Origin: Aliarcobacter cryaerophilus ATCC 43158
GTDB lineage: Bacteria > Campylobacterota > Campylobacteria > Campylobacterales > Arcobacteraceae
DNA: 64,000 nt
Direction of reading: 5' to 3'
Assembly: GCF_003660105.1 (NCBI RefSeq)
Contig: NZ_CP032823.1
Coordinates: 868,001 to 932,000, forward strand
Shown: positions 62,889 to 64,000 of the stretch, piece by piece
How positions within the stretch are numbered: position 1 is the stretch's first letter
Layout of the letters: each line of letters opens with the position of its first letter
Program-made: the position numbers and the translations under genes
Notes under the pieces: model-generated
Told to the model about the DNA's origin: nothing
The model's database searches: none
The model's input: only the letters and a program-made list of their open reading frames with translations

Positions 62889-63518
62889 TTAAGCTTTTAA
62901 AAACTCATTTTCAATTTTTTTTCTTAATTCACAAACAGTTTTTAGTGCATCTTCTTTGTGGTCTGAAAACCCCCAATTTACTAAGATACCTTCAATTCCA
63001 GCACCTATAGCTGCCGCAATATCTTTATTTGAGTCACCAATAAGTTTTGTTTTCTCTTTTTTTGTACTATATTTATTAAGTAAAACATTTACCATATCTG
63101 GATTTGGTTTTGGTTTAGCAACATCGTTGTATCCTAAAATTGTAGAAAAATATCTCTCTATTTCAAGGTGAGATAACATTTTTTTAGCAGCATTTGAATT
63201 TGCATTTGTTGCTATACAAAATTTGAAATCATTTTTAAAATCATCAAGAATATTTTTAATTCCATCATAAATTACTAAATCATTCAAACAATTTTTATTG
63301 TAATACTCTTCAAAAAGATTTGTTACCAAAGGCGTAAACTCTTTTTGATTATAAAAAAATTCTGCACTATTTATGTTTATATCATTTACATGTTCTAATA
63401 TAAAATTATGTTCAAATTTTTCAAGACCTAAATTTTCTCTTACATAATTTACTGTATTTGCTATTGCATGTCCACTATTTATTAGCGTTCCATCCATATC
63501 AAAAATAATCATTCTCAT
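62889..63518 (-). CDS. gph: HAD-family hydrolase, phosphoglycolate phosphatase-like
   Basis: HAD motifs are complete: IIFDMDGTLINSG (nucleophile and acid Asp), IATNANSNAAKKML, Lys in DVAKPKPNPDMV and IGDSNKDIAAAIGAGIEGILVNWGFS. The helical cap lies between motifs 1 and 2. The 209-residue protein is of the Gph/PGP type that removes phosphate from 2-phosphoglycolate; the substrate is inferred from family resemblance only. It converges on rsuA. Confidence 0.87.
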   Translation of the reverse strand: MRMIIFDMDGTLINSGHAIANTVNYVRENLGLEKFEHNFILEHVNDININSAEFFYNQKEFTPLVTNLFEEYYNKNCLNDLVIYDGIKNILDDFKNDFKFCIATNANSNAAKKMLSHLEIERYFSTILGYNDVAKPKPNPDMVNVLLNKYSTKKEKTKLIGDSNKDIAAAIGAGIEGILVNWGFSDHKEDALKTVCELRKKIENEFLKA

Positions 63519-63629
63519 AAAAACCCCTTAAAATGGCTTCAACATTATATAGTTTTTAAATTAGTAAAAAGTTAAAAACATTTTTTACTAAATAAGATAA
63601 ATTTTATCTTATTTTAATATTTCTTCTAT

Positions 63630-63635
63630 TATAAT
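63630..63635 (+). promoter_or_regulatory. -10 element of a small RNA gene
   Basis: TATAAT in CTATTATAATTC predicts transcription from about 63642; upstream is T-rich as in Campylobacterota promoters. Confidence 0.55.
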
Positions 63636-63641
63636 TCTTTT

Positions 63642-63766
63642 ATAGGATATTTGTATTGAATCCTCCTACAATTAAATACAATTTTTTTATAGTATCCTAT
63701 ACTTTTTTTGAAATGAATTTATATTATATAAGCTTTGCAGTTTTTCCCTCTGCAAAGCTTTTTTTT
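63642..63766 (+). ncRNA. Candidate small RNA with CCUCCU loop and intrinsic terminator
   Basis: A -10 box is followed by about 125 bases with two nested stems: ATAGGATA (63642-63649) pairs with TATCCTAT (63693-63700), and TTGTATT (63651-63657) pairs with AATACAA (63675-63681). The inner loop (63658-63674) displays TCCTCCT, complementary to ribosome-binding sites. The transcript ends in a textbook terminator with an 11-bp stem (AAGCTTTGCAG/CTGCAAAGCTT), a C/U-rich loop and eight T. An 89-codon frame through it lacks a ribosome-binding site and looks accidental. It does not match tmRNA, 6S or SRP RNA by eye. Confidence 0.65.
63730..63766 (+). terminator. Rho-independent terminator of the small RNA
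   Basis: AAGCTTTGCAG and CTGCAAAGCTT form an 11-bp perfect stem around TTTTTCCCT, followed by a run of T. Confidence 0.85.
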
Positions 63767-63815
63767 ATGCCAAAAAAGATACAATTTACCTTAATTTATT
63801 ATATTTTGGAGACAT

Positions 63816-64000
63816 ATGAAGAAAATTTTACCAATATTAACAGTTGTTTTAATAATTGCAATAATTGTAATAATATTTATATCTATGGCGAAAGAGCAAA
63901 AAATGGTAGTAATAAAAGATGGTAATATTTCTCAAACTCCACTTGAAATAGTTTTAGGAAAATATCAAGATAGTGATTGTGGAATGATTATTCAAGATTT
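63816..64000 (+). CDS. Membrane-anchored protein, NosL-like CGM motif (3' end beyond window)
   Basis: TTGGAG lies 6 bases before an ATG that opens KKILPILTVVLIIAIIVIIFI, a membrane anchor or signal, followed by EQKMVVIKDGNISQTPLEIVLGKYQDSDCGMIIQD at the right edge. A CGM motif after an export signal recalls NosL-type copper-binding accessory proteins, but too little is visible to be sure. Confidence 0.6.
   Translation, partial: MKKILPILTVVLIIAIIVIIFISMAKEQKMVVIKDGNISQTPLEIVLGKYQDSDCGMIIQD

Noticed and set aside
63656-63925. 89-residue protein-coding frame
   Set aside because: No ribosome-binding site, odd composition, and it crosses a terminator hairpin and the start of the 63816 gene in another frame.

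Overview
The window is AT-rich (roughly a quarter G+C), densely coded, and reads as a chromosome segment of a Campylobacterota species close to Arcobacter/Aliarcobacter. Pointers are the Pgp1/Csd4-type peptidoglycan carboxypeptidase, a short PerR-like Fur protein, the Aat, RsuA, type-2 ArgC and 'hydrogenase-4 component G'-like genes, frequent TTG starts, and promoters that show an extended -10 (TGN-TATAAT-like) with no clear -35. The genus call is inference from protein resemblance, not from a search. No tRNA, rRNA, CRISPR array or intact insertion sequence was seen.

Layout. 1-8.1 kb: housekeeping (nuclease cut by the left edge, Fur-family regulator, YbeY, thioesterase, RadA, DNA polymerase I, Ca/Na antiporter). 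8.3-22.9 kb: two photolyase-family genes together with DUF523-DUF1722, an FAD oxidoreductase, ferrochelatase, lipocalin, DUF2805 and a TIGR01777 SDR, a gene set that elsewhere belongs to light/singlet-oxygen regulons. Inside it lie a LytS/LytTR two-component pair, an EAL protein, a phasin-like/UbiB pair and a radical-SAM DNA-repair pair. The two ends of this set carry almost the same 27-bp promoter sequence. 23.0-28.7 kb: a decayed type I restriction locus (intact hsdR, KilA-N gene, unknown membrane-anchored gene, fic with two stops, a 41-bp tandem array, and an hsdM start fused by deletion to an hsdS end). 28.7-45.4 kb: argC, uvrA, a PAS-GGDEF-EAL protein, pgp1, selO, guaA, nadB, a small overlapping lipoprotein gene and an aspartate aminotransferase. 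45.4-52.4 kb: a signalling module of two convergent operons: a metallo-beta-lactamase-type phosphodiesterase/GAF/HD-GYP protein plus a CHASE2 adenylate cyclase, facing a FecR-domain protein plus a TPR/beta-barrel outer-membrane protein. 52.6-64 kb: acyltransferase, rRNA methyltransferase, CPA2 antiporter, a GH17-GT2 glucan synthase-like protein, a DsbB-DsbA-TlpA-DCC thiol operon, aat, rsuA, gph, a likely small RNA, and a gene cut by the right edge.

The best candidates for something undescribed are the cyclic-nucleotide/FecR/beta-barrel module (45.4-52.4 kb), the photo-oxidative gene set with its shared promoter and no known light regulator in view, the exact 41-bp-period array next to the collapsed restriction locus, and the small RNA at 63.64-63.77 kb whose hairpin loop shows CCUCCU. 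All gaps of more than about 150 bases were read; apart from the promoters, terminators, the repeat array and the RNA listed, nothing supportable was found in them.
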